Shown here piece after piece: positions 46,628-59,400 of a stretch of DNA of 64,000 bases. This DNA comes from Peromyscus leucopus (lineage: Eukaryota; Chordata; Mammalia; Rodentia; Cricetidae). The translations under genes and the position numbers were made by a program. Within the stretch, counting starts at the first letter, position 1. Each line of letters opens with the position of its first letter. The notes beneath the pieces were generated by a model. That model had not been told where the DNA came from. It was given only the letters and a program-made list of their open reading frames with translations, and searched no databases. The stretch covers positions 40,698,456 through 40,762,455 of the forward strand of contig NC_051070.1 of the NCBI RefSeq assembly GCF_004664715.2. Direction: 5' to 3'.

Positions 46628-46870
46628 TGTTAAGGTTTCTATTATGGAAGAAAAATACCATTACGAAAAGGACTTGTGGAGGAAAAGGCTTATTTTGCTT
46701 GTACTGCCAAGTGATAGTCCATCACAGAAGGAAGTCAAGCAGGAACACTAGCAGGACAGGAAAATGGAAGCAGTGGCTGATTCAGAGCACAGGGGGTTCT
46801 ACATACTGGCTTGCTCCTCAGGGGTTGATCAACTTTCTTTCTTATTCACACCTGCACAGAAGTCCAAGAA
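46628..46870 (-). mobile_element. MaLR LTR fragment (ORR1-like)
   Basis: The plus strand begins GTTAAGGTTTCTATTATGG, then 'AAAATACCATTACGAAAAGGAC', 'GGAGGAAAAGGCTTATTTTGC' (46677-46697) and GGAAGTCAAGCAGGAACAC, ending with CTGGCTTGCTCCTCAGGGG. This is the complement of the 3' half of a rodent ORR1-type LTR. A 96-codon plus frame (46627-46917) lies across it and is not a gene. Confidence 0.7.
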
Positions 46871-47276
46871 GAGAAACACGGGATGGGATGAAGGGACAAA
46901 AAGAAATGGATAAATGATATAAGTATATTTTAATAAAAAAAACCCATTGAACCTAATAACTTAAAAACAGTAACACAAACAAAAACAATAGAACTTTAAT
47001 GAAATACTAAACATCATATAAAGGAAAATGTTTAAGAAAATTATAGTAATTATTCAAAGTCAAATGTAAGACCATCCTATGCTATGATCAGAGAGAAGAT
47101 CTAGAAATGCAGATGAAATAATTGTGATATTGAAAAAATTATTCTTTATGAAAATTAACATAGGTCATTCTAGGTTATTATTTTAGGTATTTTTATATTA
47201 ATATATATTATATTATATTATTATATTAATAATTATATATATATTATTTAGGTTGTTGAGTTAATAATTAGATTTA
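46871..47276. other. AT-rich sequence, no gene
   Basis: Dense TA/TTA low complexity at 47196-47265. Confidence 0.6.
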
Positions 47277-47282
47277 TTTATG

Positions 47283-47650
47283 AGCCATGGGACATCTTTG
47301 TGTGCTGTGAATATGTGTTGCTCTGTTTGGTTGATAAATAAAGCTGCATTGGCCTATGGCAAGCCAGCTTAGAGGCAGGCAGGAAATCCAGGCAAATACA
47401 CAGGAAGAGAAAGCAGAGGCATAGAGACACCAGCCTACCATCAAAGGAACAACATGCCAGCTGACCAGTAAGCCATGCAACACTTGGCAAAACATAGATT
47501 AATAAAAATGTGTTAATTTAAGTTGTAAGAGTTAGCTAGCAAGAAGCCTGAGCCATTAGGCCATACAATTTGTAAGTAATATAAACCTCTGTGTATTTAC
47601 TTGTCCGAGTGGCTGTGGGATGGGCAGACACAGTAAAACTTCCAGCTACA
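47283..47650 (+). mobile_element. ERVK-type solo LTR
   Basis: GGTTGATAAATAAAGCTGC (47329-47347, with AATAAA), GGCAGGCAGGAAATCCAGGC, TAAGAGTTAGCTAGCAAGAAGCCTGAG and CTTCCAGCTACA end. TTTATG before (47277-47282) and GTTATG after (47651-47656) agree in five of six bases, a plausible decayed target duplication. Confidence 0.8.
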
Positions 47651-47656
47651 GTTATG

Positions 47657-49015
47657 TATATACACACATTTTCATACAGTCCAATTACAGCACATTAAAG
47701 AAACACAGGCAACTCTGGATTGTTATAGTGAGAATAATACTCTCATCCAGGAAAGAACACCGCAATTAGTTATCAAAAACTAAATGATCAACACTGAAAA
47801 CACATATATAAACGATGTATCACCAAAAATAAAAATAAAAGCCAAGTCCAGGCTGAGAAAACCTAAAAACAGGTACAGTAAAATAAATAAATGTAAATAA
47901 ATCAATATAGTGGATGACTTGAGGGACCAGTTTTGGATAGAAATCAATCACTTCCCCATTGCTTAGGAACATAGTAACCAGGGTTTTCTTGTTTGGGGAT
48001 TTTTTGTTTGTTTGTTATTTTATGTTTTGGCAAGTAAGGAGCAAACAGTTACAACTGACTTATCTGTACATTTGAACAGGTAATTTCAGGCACTGATAGC
48101 TCCCATTAATCCATGGAAAGTGTTTTTTTTTATTGGTGGGCAGGAGATGCTTTCCTTGTCAAGACTTCATTCTGGAGGTATGAATCTAGTTGTAAATTCT
48201 TGGGTGCCTGATTGCTGTGAAAAAGATAAAAGCTTAGAGAAGGGGAAATTAAATACTGGCTCTGAGGTTCCTCCCTGTAACATTTAATTAGCATTTGTCC
48301 TACCAATTTGAAAAGCAGTACATCTTGTTTTCCTAATGTCTTAAGCAATCTCTGCATCGCATATAGTTGTTGTATTCTCTGAATCCTTTGAAGCTAGAGG
48401 AAAATTGGCTTGAGGTTGAGACTTTGCCATATAGAAATAACTTAGAATATAAAAGATACATCCATAAGAAACCTAAAATTGATGGTGCACTTATGTCATC
48501 TTATATGAACTCTAAGGAATGGCATTGCTCTCCACATAAGATGAGCCTCCTGTGAAAAATTTTCAGAGGATAACTTAATGGCTTAATTAGTATGTTCCAC
48601 ATCTCCAAAATACTAATGTTTCTGTGGGGATCAAAGATGATATTTAATTCCAGAGACTCAGTTAAGACTGATTGATCTTAGAAATAATAAATATTTCCTT
48701 TTTTATAGGTTTATGTCCTTTTAAAGGTGCACAATCATTTTAAGAGATCTCAGAAGACCAAACTGAGGAATAACTTTAATTATAACCACTGAGCATAAGA
48801 GATCAACAAGAAAGGTTTCAATAGCCCATAATAGAAGCTATTAGGTTGATTTGGATCTTTAGTCTCATTTGAACTAGATGTTAGTGTAAACTGGTTTATC
48901 ATTAGGAAATGCATGTGAGTCATTTAACTAGACCATGGTTTGGGTGATTATGACACCTAATGGCATGTGTGTTCTGTGGAAGAACAGTTAGATGTGGTCA
49001 GAAGATACATCAGAA
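47657..49015. other. Unclassified sequence, possible old retroelement
   Basis: Short frames occur at 48130-48357 (minus) and 48367-48555 (plus). The latter is lysine- and glutamate-containing without a known domain. I cannot decide between unique sequence and a decayed ERV interior. Confidence 0.35.
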
Positions 49016-49019
49016 TCAA

Positions 49020-49115
49020 TATTCTTCTGCTATTATGGCACTCCAAGGAATCAGTCACAGGATTCAGGTTTGGTGGCAAGTACCCTTACCCACTAAAGCA
49101 ATCTTACCATCTCTA
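49020..49115 (-). mobile_element. B2-like SINE fragment, old
   Basis: TTTGGTGGCAAGTACCCTTACCCACTAAAG (49069-49098) resembles the complement of a tRNA-like SINE head ending in CCATCTCT. Confidence 0.45.
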
Positions 49116-49519
49116 GAATGATGTTTATAGTATGTTTTTGTAAAACCAACTTAAACTCATAAAATTTTCAAGGAAATATTTATAAATTTCATATTTACAA
49201 ATCTCAGGTGGTATATACATATAATTGTATTCATAACAAATTATAATGATACAAATTAATAAAATGTGATTACATTGATCAAAAGGAAAATGTACCCTTG
49301 ACATGTAATGACCAAATATGTGTGACTCTCTGTGTGATATATTTACAAAGTTAATTTAAGATTTCATAGTATTAAATAGATTCATTAAAAAGTATAAAAT
49401 TTGAATACATTTTCTAGTTGTGCTATAATATAATACATAATCAAGCTAATTATATTCCAGTTATACTAGGCTAAGAAAGAGTCTCTGAAACAACAGAGGA
49501 CACATTCATTACATATGAT
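49116..49519. other. AT-rich sequence, no gene
   Basis: Nothing recognised. Confidence 0.5.
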
Positions 49520-49529
49520 TTGTATATTT

Positions 49530-50303
49530 TTATTAATTAAAAATTTTCATTTATTTTATATCCCTATCAGTTTTTTCTCTCTCCTCTCCTCCTGTTCCTT
49601 CCTGTTTCCTCTCCCCCCCGCATCTACTCCTCCTCTATTTCTGTTCAGAAAGGACCAGAACTCCATAGTCGTCAACAAAGCATAGTATATCAAGTTGAGG
49701 CAGGACCAAGCTCCTCCAACTGCACCAAGGCTGGGCTAGACAACCCAGCATGGGAATAGCTTCCCAAATGCAAATTTAAACGCCAGGGCCAGATTCTCAT
49801 TCTACTACTGGAAGCCCCACAAACAAACCAAGCTACCCAACCATCACCCTCATGCACAGAGTCTAGGTTGATCTCATGAACGCTCCCTAGCTGTTGGTCC
49901 AGAGTACATGAGCTCCTTGAGCTCAGGTTAACTGTCTCAGCAGGTTGCTCCATCATAACATTGACCCCTCCCCCACCTCTGGTTCCAGCAGTCCCTTCTC
50001 CCTTTCTTCAACAGGAATCCTGGAGTTCCACCAGTGCTTGACTATGGATCTCTGCATATTATTTAGTTTTTAAAAACAATGAAATTTGCAGGCAAATGGA
50101 TGGAACTAGAAAAAATCATTCTGAGTGAGTTTACCCAGGCCCAGAAAGACAAACATGGTATGTTCTCACTCATAAGTGGATATTAGTCAGAAAGTAAAGG
50201 ATAACCAGGCTATAATCCATAGCCCCAGAGAGGCTAGGTAACATAACAAGGAGGGCCCAAAAGAGAAATACATGGATTTCCCTGGGAAGGGGAAATAAAT
50301 GGA
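49530..50303 (-). mobile_element. L1 insertion with 5' inversion and 10-bp target duplication
   Basis: TTGTATATTT at 49520-49529 recurs at 50304-50313. From 49530 to about 50070 the plus strand is the complement of an L1 3' UTR. From about 50075 to 50303 the strand flips: ATGAAATTTGCAGGCAAATGG, 'CATTCTGAGTGAGTTTACCC' and 'CACTCATAAGTGGATATTAG' are ORF2-end and 3' sequence in sense orientation. Shared outer duplication with an internal flip is the product of twin priming. The 88-codon minus frame 49690-49956 lies in the 3' UTR. Confidence 0.88.
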
Positions 50304-50309
50304 TTGTAT

Positions 50310-50410
50310 ATTTGAACTATAGAATTTGAGTGTTTGAGTATGTGTGTATGTATGAGTATTGTGTGTGTGTGTATGTGTGTTTGTATGTATGTGGGCTATG
50401 CCTATATGTT
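50310..50410. repeat. GT/TGTA-rich low-complexity sequence
   Basis: Imperfect GTGT/GTAT units, which explains the Cys/Val/Met-rich plus frames and His/Thr-rich minus frames here. Confidence 0.8.
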
Positions 50411-50631
50411 TGTGTGTGCATGGCACATTTCTGAGAATATCTGTGCATGTGTGTATCCACACATCTGGTGGCCAGATAGTAATTCCAGGTGCAAGTTTTC
50501 ATTATCCATTTTATTTGAGGCACACTATGTGTTTTTCACTGTTGTGTGTTCTAAGATATCCTGCCTTTGAGCTTCTATGGATTCTCTTACCTTCAATCAA
50601 TTCCCATCTCCTGGTATGATTTCTGATATTA

Positions 50632-51845
50632 AAAATAATTTTATTAATTCTTTGAGAGTTTATAGCATTGAACCTTAATCATATTCATCCTTTACCTTAC
50701 CTATATCCACATCCACACCTCAAGCAACATCAACCCCAAATTTTGTCCCCTTTATTTGTTAACTCATTGAGTTCCATTAATTCTGCCTTTACATTCTCAA
50801 CTGTAGAACATATCATACTTACCAGGAGTCATAACTTAACTAAGGCTAAGCCCTCCCTTCCTAGCAGCTATCCATTTTCAATATTTCCTCAGCTAAGGGT
50901 ATGGAATGCTATCAGGCTTGAGCTTTCATGGGTTTCCTGGAGGATGTCCAACCACTATGTTTTTATGTGTGCAACTGTCCTTTTATATCCAGAAAACAAT
51001 ATTTTCTGTAGCTATTTACTTCCTTTGGTCCTTACACTTCTTCCATCTTTTCATCCACAATTAACTCTGAACCTTAAGAGGAAGGTGCATGATATAGATC
51101 CCAAATTTAGATCTGAACATATTCTCAATAGCTTTTTTCTCTACACTTTGACCATTCGTGGATATCTGTGTTAACAGCAATCTGTAGGAATAGCAGAACA
51201 TTTTTAGGAGTTGGTGTGATACTATATTAGCAGAGAAATAATAATAGGTACATGTCTAGGACCTATGAACTGTCAAGCCACAGGTTTTGAACCTGATAAC
51301 TCTGCTATTTATAGATTTCTTCTTGTTGAGGGAATCTTCAATAGAATCAAATGTATAATGTCACTCCCATGATATTTGTGTCCCTATTGCATCAGTGAGC
51401 ATGTCTTGCCATTGAGGTTGTTATTGTGACTACTAGTGTTCACAGCTAACTTTTCTCTGTCTGCAGTATGCGTCGTATCTTTAACACTATGATGTCAATC
51501 AATATGGCTGAATCTTCCAAGTCAATTCCTACATAGTTTCCTTATGTTCTGTGATCCACCTATGAGAGGTATTCAGCAGTAGAATCTTACTGTTAAGTTC
51601 TTGAGACTGGAAATGAGAGAATTCATATGAACTTTACCCTTCTGAGCCTGGGTTACCTCACTCAGAATGATTATTGATTGTTTTATCTATTTATCTTTGA
51701 GTATCATAATTTCTTTTTCCTTAGGAGCTGAATAATATTTCATGTTTTTATTATCTAACAATCCATTGATAGTCAAGTAGATGCTTTCCATTGTCTAGAC
51801 TTTATAGATGCAGCAATAATGAACACGGGTGATCAAACAAGTCAG
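50632..51845 (-). mobile_element. L1 3' UTR and ORF2 end, old
   Basis: On the plus strand it opens with an A/T tail (ATTTTATTAATTCTTTGAG), runs through a long 3' UTR complement ('CCTAGCAGCTATCCATTTTC', 'GTGTGCAACTGTCCTTTTATATCCAG') and continues near 51640-51845 into the complement of the ORF2 C-terminal end ('GGGTTACCTCACTCAGAATG', 'GGAGCTGAATAATATTTCATG', 'GCAGCAATAATGAACACGGG'). The 168-codon plus frame 50668-51174 is antisense to the 3' UTR and I do not regard it as a gene. Confidence 0.8.
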
Positions 51846-52466
51846 TAGTACGATATAGAATATTTGGAGCTTATGACCAAGAGTGGTATAGATTAATCAT
51901 GTGGTAAATATGTTTCTAACTTTTTCAAGAAGCTCTTCATTGAGGTGGAGAAGAGCTTTTAAGGAGTGGCCAGGAGAAGGTCTAGTGGCTTTTTGGGAAA
52001 CTGGGATATAGAGCAAGGAGAGGAGGTGAATTATTTGCTTTTCAGCATCTCTGAGGAGCATACTTCCACCTCAACTTAGAATCTTGAGTTCCTTAGAGGG
52101 ACAGAGATTTAGATATGTTCCCTTGGTAGCTTCGAAAGGGTGGGTGCCTGAGGGAGCAGACTTCCCTCAGGCTGCATCCGTTGCAGCAGAAACACTACTG
52201 ATAGGCGGAGTTTCAGTTGTTGATTAGAACACCAGTGGAATAAAAGGCAGCAACCGTTTAAAAATGAACAATAGAAGATTACTTATTTGAAGATCTTAGG
52301 TGATAATTCTAGATTGCATCAAGTTGACAGTTAAAACTAACCACGACATTCTGAATGTTCTTCTTATGGCAAGTTAATTAATGTGCATAATTTTTGTTAG
52401 CATACTGAGAGAGAGAGAGAGAGTATGGACAAAAACAAATATATGGTCAATTAACGAGGACAAATG
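51846..52466. other. Unclassified sequence; possible LTR fragment; (GA)n
   Basis: CATCAAGTTGACAGTTAAAACTAACCACGACA (52318-52349) resembles the complement of the start of a rodent MT-type LTR, so 52060-52349 may be an old LTR. A short GA run lies at 52408-52424. Confidence 0.4.
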
Positions 52467-52472
52467 TGTGGG

Positions 52473-52818
52473 TGTTGCTGGAGGGCTTCTCTCCAGGTTC
52501 CACCAATCCCCGCAGTCCCACATCCACGTATAAAATAATCACTCAGACACTTATATTATTAATAAACTGTATGGCCGTGGCAGGCTTCTTGCTAACTGTT
52601 CTTATATCTTAAATTAACCCATTTTTATAAATCTACAACTTGCCATGTGGCTGGTGGCTTACCAGCGTCTTTACATGTTGCTTGTCCTGGCAGTGGCTGC
52701 AGTGTCTCTCCCTCCTTCTTCCTGTTTCCCCAATTCTCCTCTCTCCTTGTCCCGCCTATACTTCCTGTTTGGTCACTGGCCATCAGTGTTTTATTTATAT
52801 AGAGTGATATCCACAGCA
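52473..52818 (-). mobile_element. Solo ERVK-type LTR with exact 6-bp target duplication
   Basis: TGTGGG at 52467-52472 recurs at 52819-52824. The plus strand starts TGTTGCTGGAGGGC and ends TATCCACAGCA. It has 'GTATGGCCGTGGCAGGCTTC', GCCATGTGGCTGGTGGCTTACC and GGCCATCAGTGTTTTATTTATA, the complement of the family blocks in 44676-45067. The 71-codon plus frame 52645-52860 is a by-product. Confidence 0.9.
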
Positions 52819-52824
52819 TGTGGG

Positions 52825-55341
52825 CATTTACTTCTCAACAAGGAAAGTTTTCTCTATTAATTTTCTCAATAATTAATTTTATAATTTTTACTTAGCCATC
52901 CTTGCTTAATGGGGTAGTTGTACTTACAAGTAAATTTATTTTTTGTTATATGCAGACAATTCTCTGGGGGTAATATAATAGAGAAATCACATCATTCACA
53001 ATAAGAAGAGAAGTAAATTTCAGATATGATTTAGCAATATTAATTAAGGGATTTTTTGTTTTTTGTATTTGATTCATGCTGTATTTAATCCAACTATGCC
53101 TTAGTAGTAATGAAAGGGCCAGGGCAGTATGATATAAAATAAGTATGTGTTCTGTCTTGTTCTAACTCTATTTTCTTTGAACTCTAACAAGATGGAGAAA
53201 TGTCATAACCACTCATGGACATCTGGCATGGAGCTTCATCAACAAATAACTTAAAGGAGCCAGATAAGGAACAAACATACCTGCAAGAAGAATAACAGAT
53301 CCCAGTTGGACTGACATTTATACAAATAACAGAGAAATGACTTATGGGAACCTACTGCCAGCCTTGCATAAATCCTTCTCCTACATTGCTGAATTTCTCA
53401 CACATCTCTATATTCTGACAAGAGTGGGCCAATTCTTCTTAGTGTCTTGGCCCTTCATTCTGTAAGGAGGTATATAAATTATTTGCTCAAACATTACTGG
53501 TGTAGTTCTTTGCTTTTGTCATTTGTAGGTTCAACTTTGGTCTACTTTTTATTTTATTCCATATATAGAAACTAACACCCCATTTCATTGGATACTTGGG
53601 TTGCCATAGCAAGACAATTATCAGAACATCTTTAATAAGAATCTCTTGAGGATGTTGCTTTCAGAAGACAAAGATTCATTGGTTCCTGGCAGTCAGGTAA
53701 ATTTTAATTTTCTCATTTGAAAAAAATTTCTAGCAAATGTCTGTGTTTTCACTCTAAGAAGATTCTCCATGGCATATCCTCCACAATCTCCTAATGTATA
53801 TGGCACTGGAATATTTTTGATTTTCAAGAGTTCTCAGTTGTGGTAGGGATATTGTTCTTTGGTCTCCACTCAGCTGCCAATTTTCATCCCATCTTTAGGA
53901 TACTGGAGATGATGTTTCACTCTGGCTTATTTTCTTCTGGTCCTTTCTCTTCTCAAAGTTTCTTTCTCCTTGTATAGATGGAAATATCATTCAGACTAGG
54001 GATTATATAAAATTTCAGTTCTTTTCAAGCCAAGTTTTTAGAAAACTGGTAAATATACCAGTCTTTTTCCTGAATCAAAACTTCAGAAGGCCTGACAGTC
54101 CCCAACATAATACAGGCAGTTTTCATTCCTCTTGGCTGCTATCACAACTAGCTAGAGAGACAGTGGTACTTATTAGACCATGGGTTCTGGCTGCAGAAAA
54201 GAGAAATCAAGCTAGACCTTTTATGGCTTAGTATAAAACCCATAAATTCCTCAACAGGAAATTTTAGATTTAGTCTCTTAGGTGTTTAACAAACATGCAT
54301 AGGAGAGGGAGAAAAAAAAACTAGATACAAGTCATTAAAATAGCTAAGATCATAAATAAGCCTACCCCAAGCTTGCCTGTGCCATTCCTTGAGGGATCCA
54401 TTGACAGAGTCACCAAAAGAGCAAGTGTTATGCTGTACTTAAGTCTAAAATACCCTTACCTCTTACTTAAGTATGGCCATCCCAGCCATTAGAACAAAGG
54501 GTGTCCCAATAAAAGGTACCTTCTTCCCACACCCATGTCTGTAAATTACACAGTCAATGGAAGAATGATAGCCTCATTTTAAAATTACATAGGATTAACC
54601 TCAACCAAACCTGACTCTTAAGGTCAAAATAACTTCTTCAGTGGTAGAATATGTGAGCCTCCTACAGAAGACTACCACACCCCTGGATCATAATAGGCCC
54701 CAAATCTGAGAATTCAGTCTCTTTTTCCATTACAAATAGAAATACTATGTTCCTTATGAATTGCAGTGAGCCTCTATGATCTGCCTCACAAAATTATTTA
54801 GTTTATACATTTCCTTCTGATATCTCATTTTTGAGGTATGTACCATTTTCCCACAATAAATGATCAGTTCATAGTGTCTTGTACTGGGGACAATAATCCC
54901 CTTTTGGTAGATGCCTTTAATTGGGATATACATTGTTTGAAAATTAGGAACCAGTGAATATATGTACCTTGATTACCTTCAAACTCAGTTCCTTGATCTT
55001 CTAGCCACTTTTAACTAGAATGGTCTGTCTCTTTTCATCTTCCAAACTGCTTCATCAATTACTACCCCCAAGTTTCCCCATTTATGTGATATAGAAGTGC
55101 AGATAAGGCCTCACTTTCTTATACATTTTCATAAAACTAAAGAAATTTTTTATTTCTTATTCAAGTCTGAGTACTAACTTAAAACATTTCAAAACTTCTT
55201 AAAATTTTTTATAAGTTGATAGTATTAAATGTCTTAATTTCCCTCCCAAATCACCATACTGTATGTCAGAATGTAAGACGGTTCTTAACATCCGGTTCAA
55301 GATCATAGGCTCATCAGTGGAGATTTTACACCCCTTCTCCT
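52825..55341. other. Unclassified sequence, no gene
   Basis: About 2.5 kb of moderate composition. The stretch 53230-53570 and 54080-54400 have the texture of old LTRs but contain no block I can match. No open frame of note. Confidence 0.4.
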
Positions 55342-55772
55342 TGTTAGTTGCTTTTTGGCTCTTTTGTGGGTCCCACCACTCAGCTCCCAAATAAATCACA
55401 CACAGAGAGGCTTATTATTACTTGTGAATGCCTGGCCTTACCTTGGGTTAAATTCTAGCCAAGTTTACTTAAATTATCCCATCTACCCTTTGACTCTGGG
55501 CTCTTCCCATTCTCTTACTTCTATAAATCTTACTCTTACTCCATGGTGGCTTGCTGAGTAGCTGGGTGGCTGGCCCCTGGAGTCCTCCTCCTATATTCCC
55601 CTATACATTCTCTCTGCCTGCCAGGCCTGCCTATTATTTCCCCTGTCTTGCTGTTGGCCAGCTCTTTATTAGACCATCAAGTGTTTAAACAGGCACAGTT
55701 ACACAGCTTCACAGAGTTAAACAAATACAACACAAATTAAAAGAACACATCTTAAAATAATATTCCAAAACA
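55342..55772 (-). mobile_element. ERV LTR, second family
   Basis: The plus strand runs TGTTAGTTGCTTTTTGGC...ATTCCAAAACA. 'GTGGGTCCCACCACTCAGC', AAATAAATCACACACAGAG, 'GCTGGGTGGCTGGCCCCTGG' (55561-55580) and 'CCTGTCTTGCTGTTGGCCAGC' are the blocks of a common rodent LTR; GCTCTTTATTAGACC (55663-55677) is the complement of its polyadenylation region. The outer bases TG...CA fit, but a target duplication is not clear. Confidence 0.78.
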
Positions 55773-56450
55773 CTCTTCCTCTTGTTCCTTGCATCAATAA
55801 TTCTTAAACATGTTTTGATATTTTATAACATTTTGTTAAAATTATTTTAATTCCTTTAAAGTTAATATACTAAATAATACTTTCTCTGTTTTTAATTGTC
55901 TTAAGCCTATTTATTCCTACATGTGTTTCCTTTCTAATGTTTAGAAATTTTTAAAGATTTCTAGGGATTAATCTAATAAAGGGCCTTGAATATTTCCATC
56001 ATTTTTGTGCATCATGTGTATGTCAAATACTGTATAACCATTTCATTTAAAGTTTTATCATTTTGATCTGCAGTCTGACTACATTGCTCAGATTGTTTAT
56101 AACTCCCAATCCTAGCTGCCCCACTTTCTTCAGCTTCCAAGGGGCTCAGAGTACCTGAAAAGACAATTGTATGCTAGTTAAGCATCTTCTTTAAAAAATA
56201 CATGAAATGTCCCAGTCAATTAATAAATCATAAAGGGTAATCAACCACATAAAGTTCTGTGATGGATTGTTCAAGGCCATAATGTGTTATGAACATACTG
56301 CTTCTATAAGAGAAACACACTTAAAGTGGTAAAGAATAATATAAATATTTTAAATGCTATATTTTTGAGATGCCAAGTAAGTTGATTTCATTTTCCCTCT
56401 TTAGTTGTATCTATAGGCTAATGACAGTGTAGAAAATTCACTATATTTTT

Positions 56451-56484
<34 letters not shown>

Positions 56485-59400
56485 AAATTGATACAGCTCA
56501 TCTTAAATGCCGCTTTTAAAAATCCATCAAAGCTTGCATAAATTATAGAGTACTACTCTTTGAAAATGTGAAATTAGAACTCAGGAATTCCTTGAATTTA
56601 ATTTTAAACTCACTGCTCCCAGATGTGCATCTTTCTGAACAGTCCATTAATCAGAAAAGCTAGTAACTATTCATCATACTTTAGTGTAACAATCCTTTCA
56701 TATGTTCCTATCTTTGTTGGGCTATACATTTTGAAAATTGCTTACTCTTGGGCATTTTCTCCATTTGAAGATAAAATATCATGCCATCAACCTGAAATCT
56801 CTTCTATAATGATCTGAAATGTGTTGTTTATTTTAAAAAACATTCTGGCAAGCTGACAAGCTCAAATAGTCAGCATTTGAATCATAACTAGCTTAAAAGA
56901 TTTGAGACATGTTTTCATAATTTCCAGTTCATCATATCATCATATGATATACACATACATATGAAAAACCATTTTTCATAATAGAAAATAAAATGTTATA
57001 GAAATATTTCATTTAATATTTCTAATTGCTTGACTTTTTAGGCTTCAGAGGCATTAAGTCAAAGGCAGAAATTATTAAGTGAGTTGAAATGACAAATTAG
57101 ATATTCTGCTGACTGTGCAAATTGCACTGCACTAGAGGAGAATTGCCCATTGTATAAGTTCTTATGTAGTTTCCAATCTGTTTGTTTTACCTCCCTTCTC
57201 TTAGTAGCATAAGTCTAGTAAGAAAACACAAACAATGAAAGCTTCTTTATTTTCATACAATAAGCTTCTTTTATCATCCTTACAGTCCCTCTTGCAAGAA
57301 CACCAGGTGATGCAAACTCATGTCTTAATCAAGGAAACTGTGATTGTTATGTATCTGCACTTCTGACTTCTGTTCCAAATTTTATTACTTTCACTTCTGA
57401 AAATGAGCCTTGGTAGAAAGCATTTAATTTATTAAGCAGAATTCAAATCTACTTTAAATATGAGCAGTTACTAAGTAAAGGAAGACTATAACAGACACGT
57501 TGTAACCACCAAGGATATTAGTCATAAGCCAATTGAGAAGTGTTTCTGTTTTGTCCTTATTTATTTCCACAAGCAGCTTACAGGAATCAATTTATAAATG
57601 TAAATATTAACTGAAGAACACATCACTTTCTCTTATTTTGCTTTAGGTTTCTATAGTCATACAGACGATTCAATATAATGTACTGTCTGTCTGCCATTCT
57701 CCTGAAAAAGGGCTCATAGCACAGAAATATACTGGCATGGAGCATGGTTCTAGTCTGCTTGTGCTAACCAATTCAGTCTACATGGCTCCATTTAGAAGAT
57801 ATTCAACAACCTGTCTCACGTGTCATCTATTTGCAAAATTTCACTTGACAATTTTACTTACATGAGTGAAACTCTTGATTGTAAGCTCAGATTGGTTCAA
57901 AGATAATAACAATTGCTGAAAGAACAAGTACATTAACATTAATAGTTAAGTAATTAAGACTAATATAAAGCTATAGTAACCTAGTATTGGTGACTCTGTT
58001 ATGTTAATACGATAAAACATAATTACTGTTCATATTGAATAGGTTTATATAAAAAACATAAATAAATAAAAGGTATATTTTAAACTTCTTAATAATTTTT
58101 TATTTCAAAATATAAACATAAAGAAGTTTCAACAATGTTGCAGAATTCCATATACTTCAACCTCAGTTATCTTTATGACAATATGTTAAATAATTAGAAT
58201 ACATATACCTATAGTAATAAAATGCATCACACATTATTTTAATAAATGCCACAACCTATACAATTTGCCATAGTTGTTACCCAGCATTCTTTTTCAGTTC
58301 ACCAATTTCATGTGTTACCAGTACACATTTAGTGATCCAATCTCCTTAGTTTTATTAGTTGATGATATTCCACATATGTTTAATCTTATATACATCAATT
58401 ACTATTAAATAATGTAAATTAATGCCACAGTTGAATAAATTATATTTTGACTTTGATCAAATAATATTTTTACTTTGGTCAAAAATTTAAACATGTTTTT
58501 AGCCTTGTGTTGTTTTTCTTATGTATATATTTACAAATATATGTAAATTGATCTATAGGTTTTCAGTGTAAATTACCAAATATATAGTCTGTAAATTAAT
58601 GTTATCATAAAAAAATATGAGTGTTTACTTCTAATTATGAAATATAATTGCAGAAATATAATTCAAGTTTCACATTTTTCCTTTACCTCAATAGAGAAAA
58701 ACCTTCCATGATCTTACTTAAAATGCTTGAAATACTATACCTTAAGATATTGTATATCCAAGGTAACAATGAGCATTATCTTTCAAGTATAGATATTTTC
58801 CTCTACAAAATACAAAATAAAAGATTAAATCTAATATTTGTCTTCCTTAGGCTAATAATGAAGTGGATTCAATTTATGTTTCTTAATATGGAATTATGTT
58901 TTTATCCATTGTAGATATGATACTAAAATGAAAACCCAGAGTCCCATCTAATTTGAACATATCTTCTTCACTCAATTTGAATGTTGAGGCCCTATGAGTG
59001 GCATTCCTGTCACAACAGCACAGCACATCACAAAGGAAGAACTTCAATATGATTAAATTCTTAAATTAATCAGATTATTAAATTGTCTAATTATCAACAA
59101 CGTGAGTCACGTTGAGTCAGGACATTTTCTTGCAGTGTTTAAACATGAGTGAGAGTGGTCATTTGAGACAAAGAACTAAATCAGTTGGCAGAGTTAAGAG
59201 ACTTCTGGTCTTCTCTAGGGAGTCTCACTGTGCTAGAAGATTCTTCCCATTCCTGCGTGGTTGTAAACAGTCTACTAGATTCCATGTCCTTGTATAGCCA
59301 CCTACATTCTCATGCAATGTGTAATATATAAAAAAAAGAAGTGGTCTTTAATTTTATCACCAGGCAACATGTAACAAGAAAAAATAGATATAGATAAGTG

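Noticed and set aside
48367..48555. 62-codon plus frame with protein-like composition
   Set aside because: No match I can name and no partner exon; it may be a retroelement leftover.
50668..51174. 168-codon plus-strand open frame, the longest in the window
   Set aside because: It is antisense to an old L1 3' UTR that continues into the ORF2 end; no domain and no gene context.
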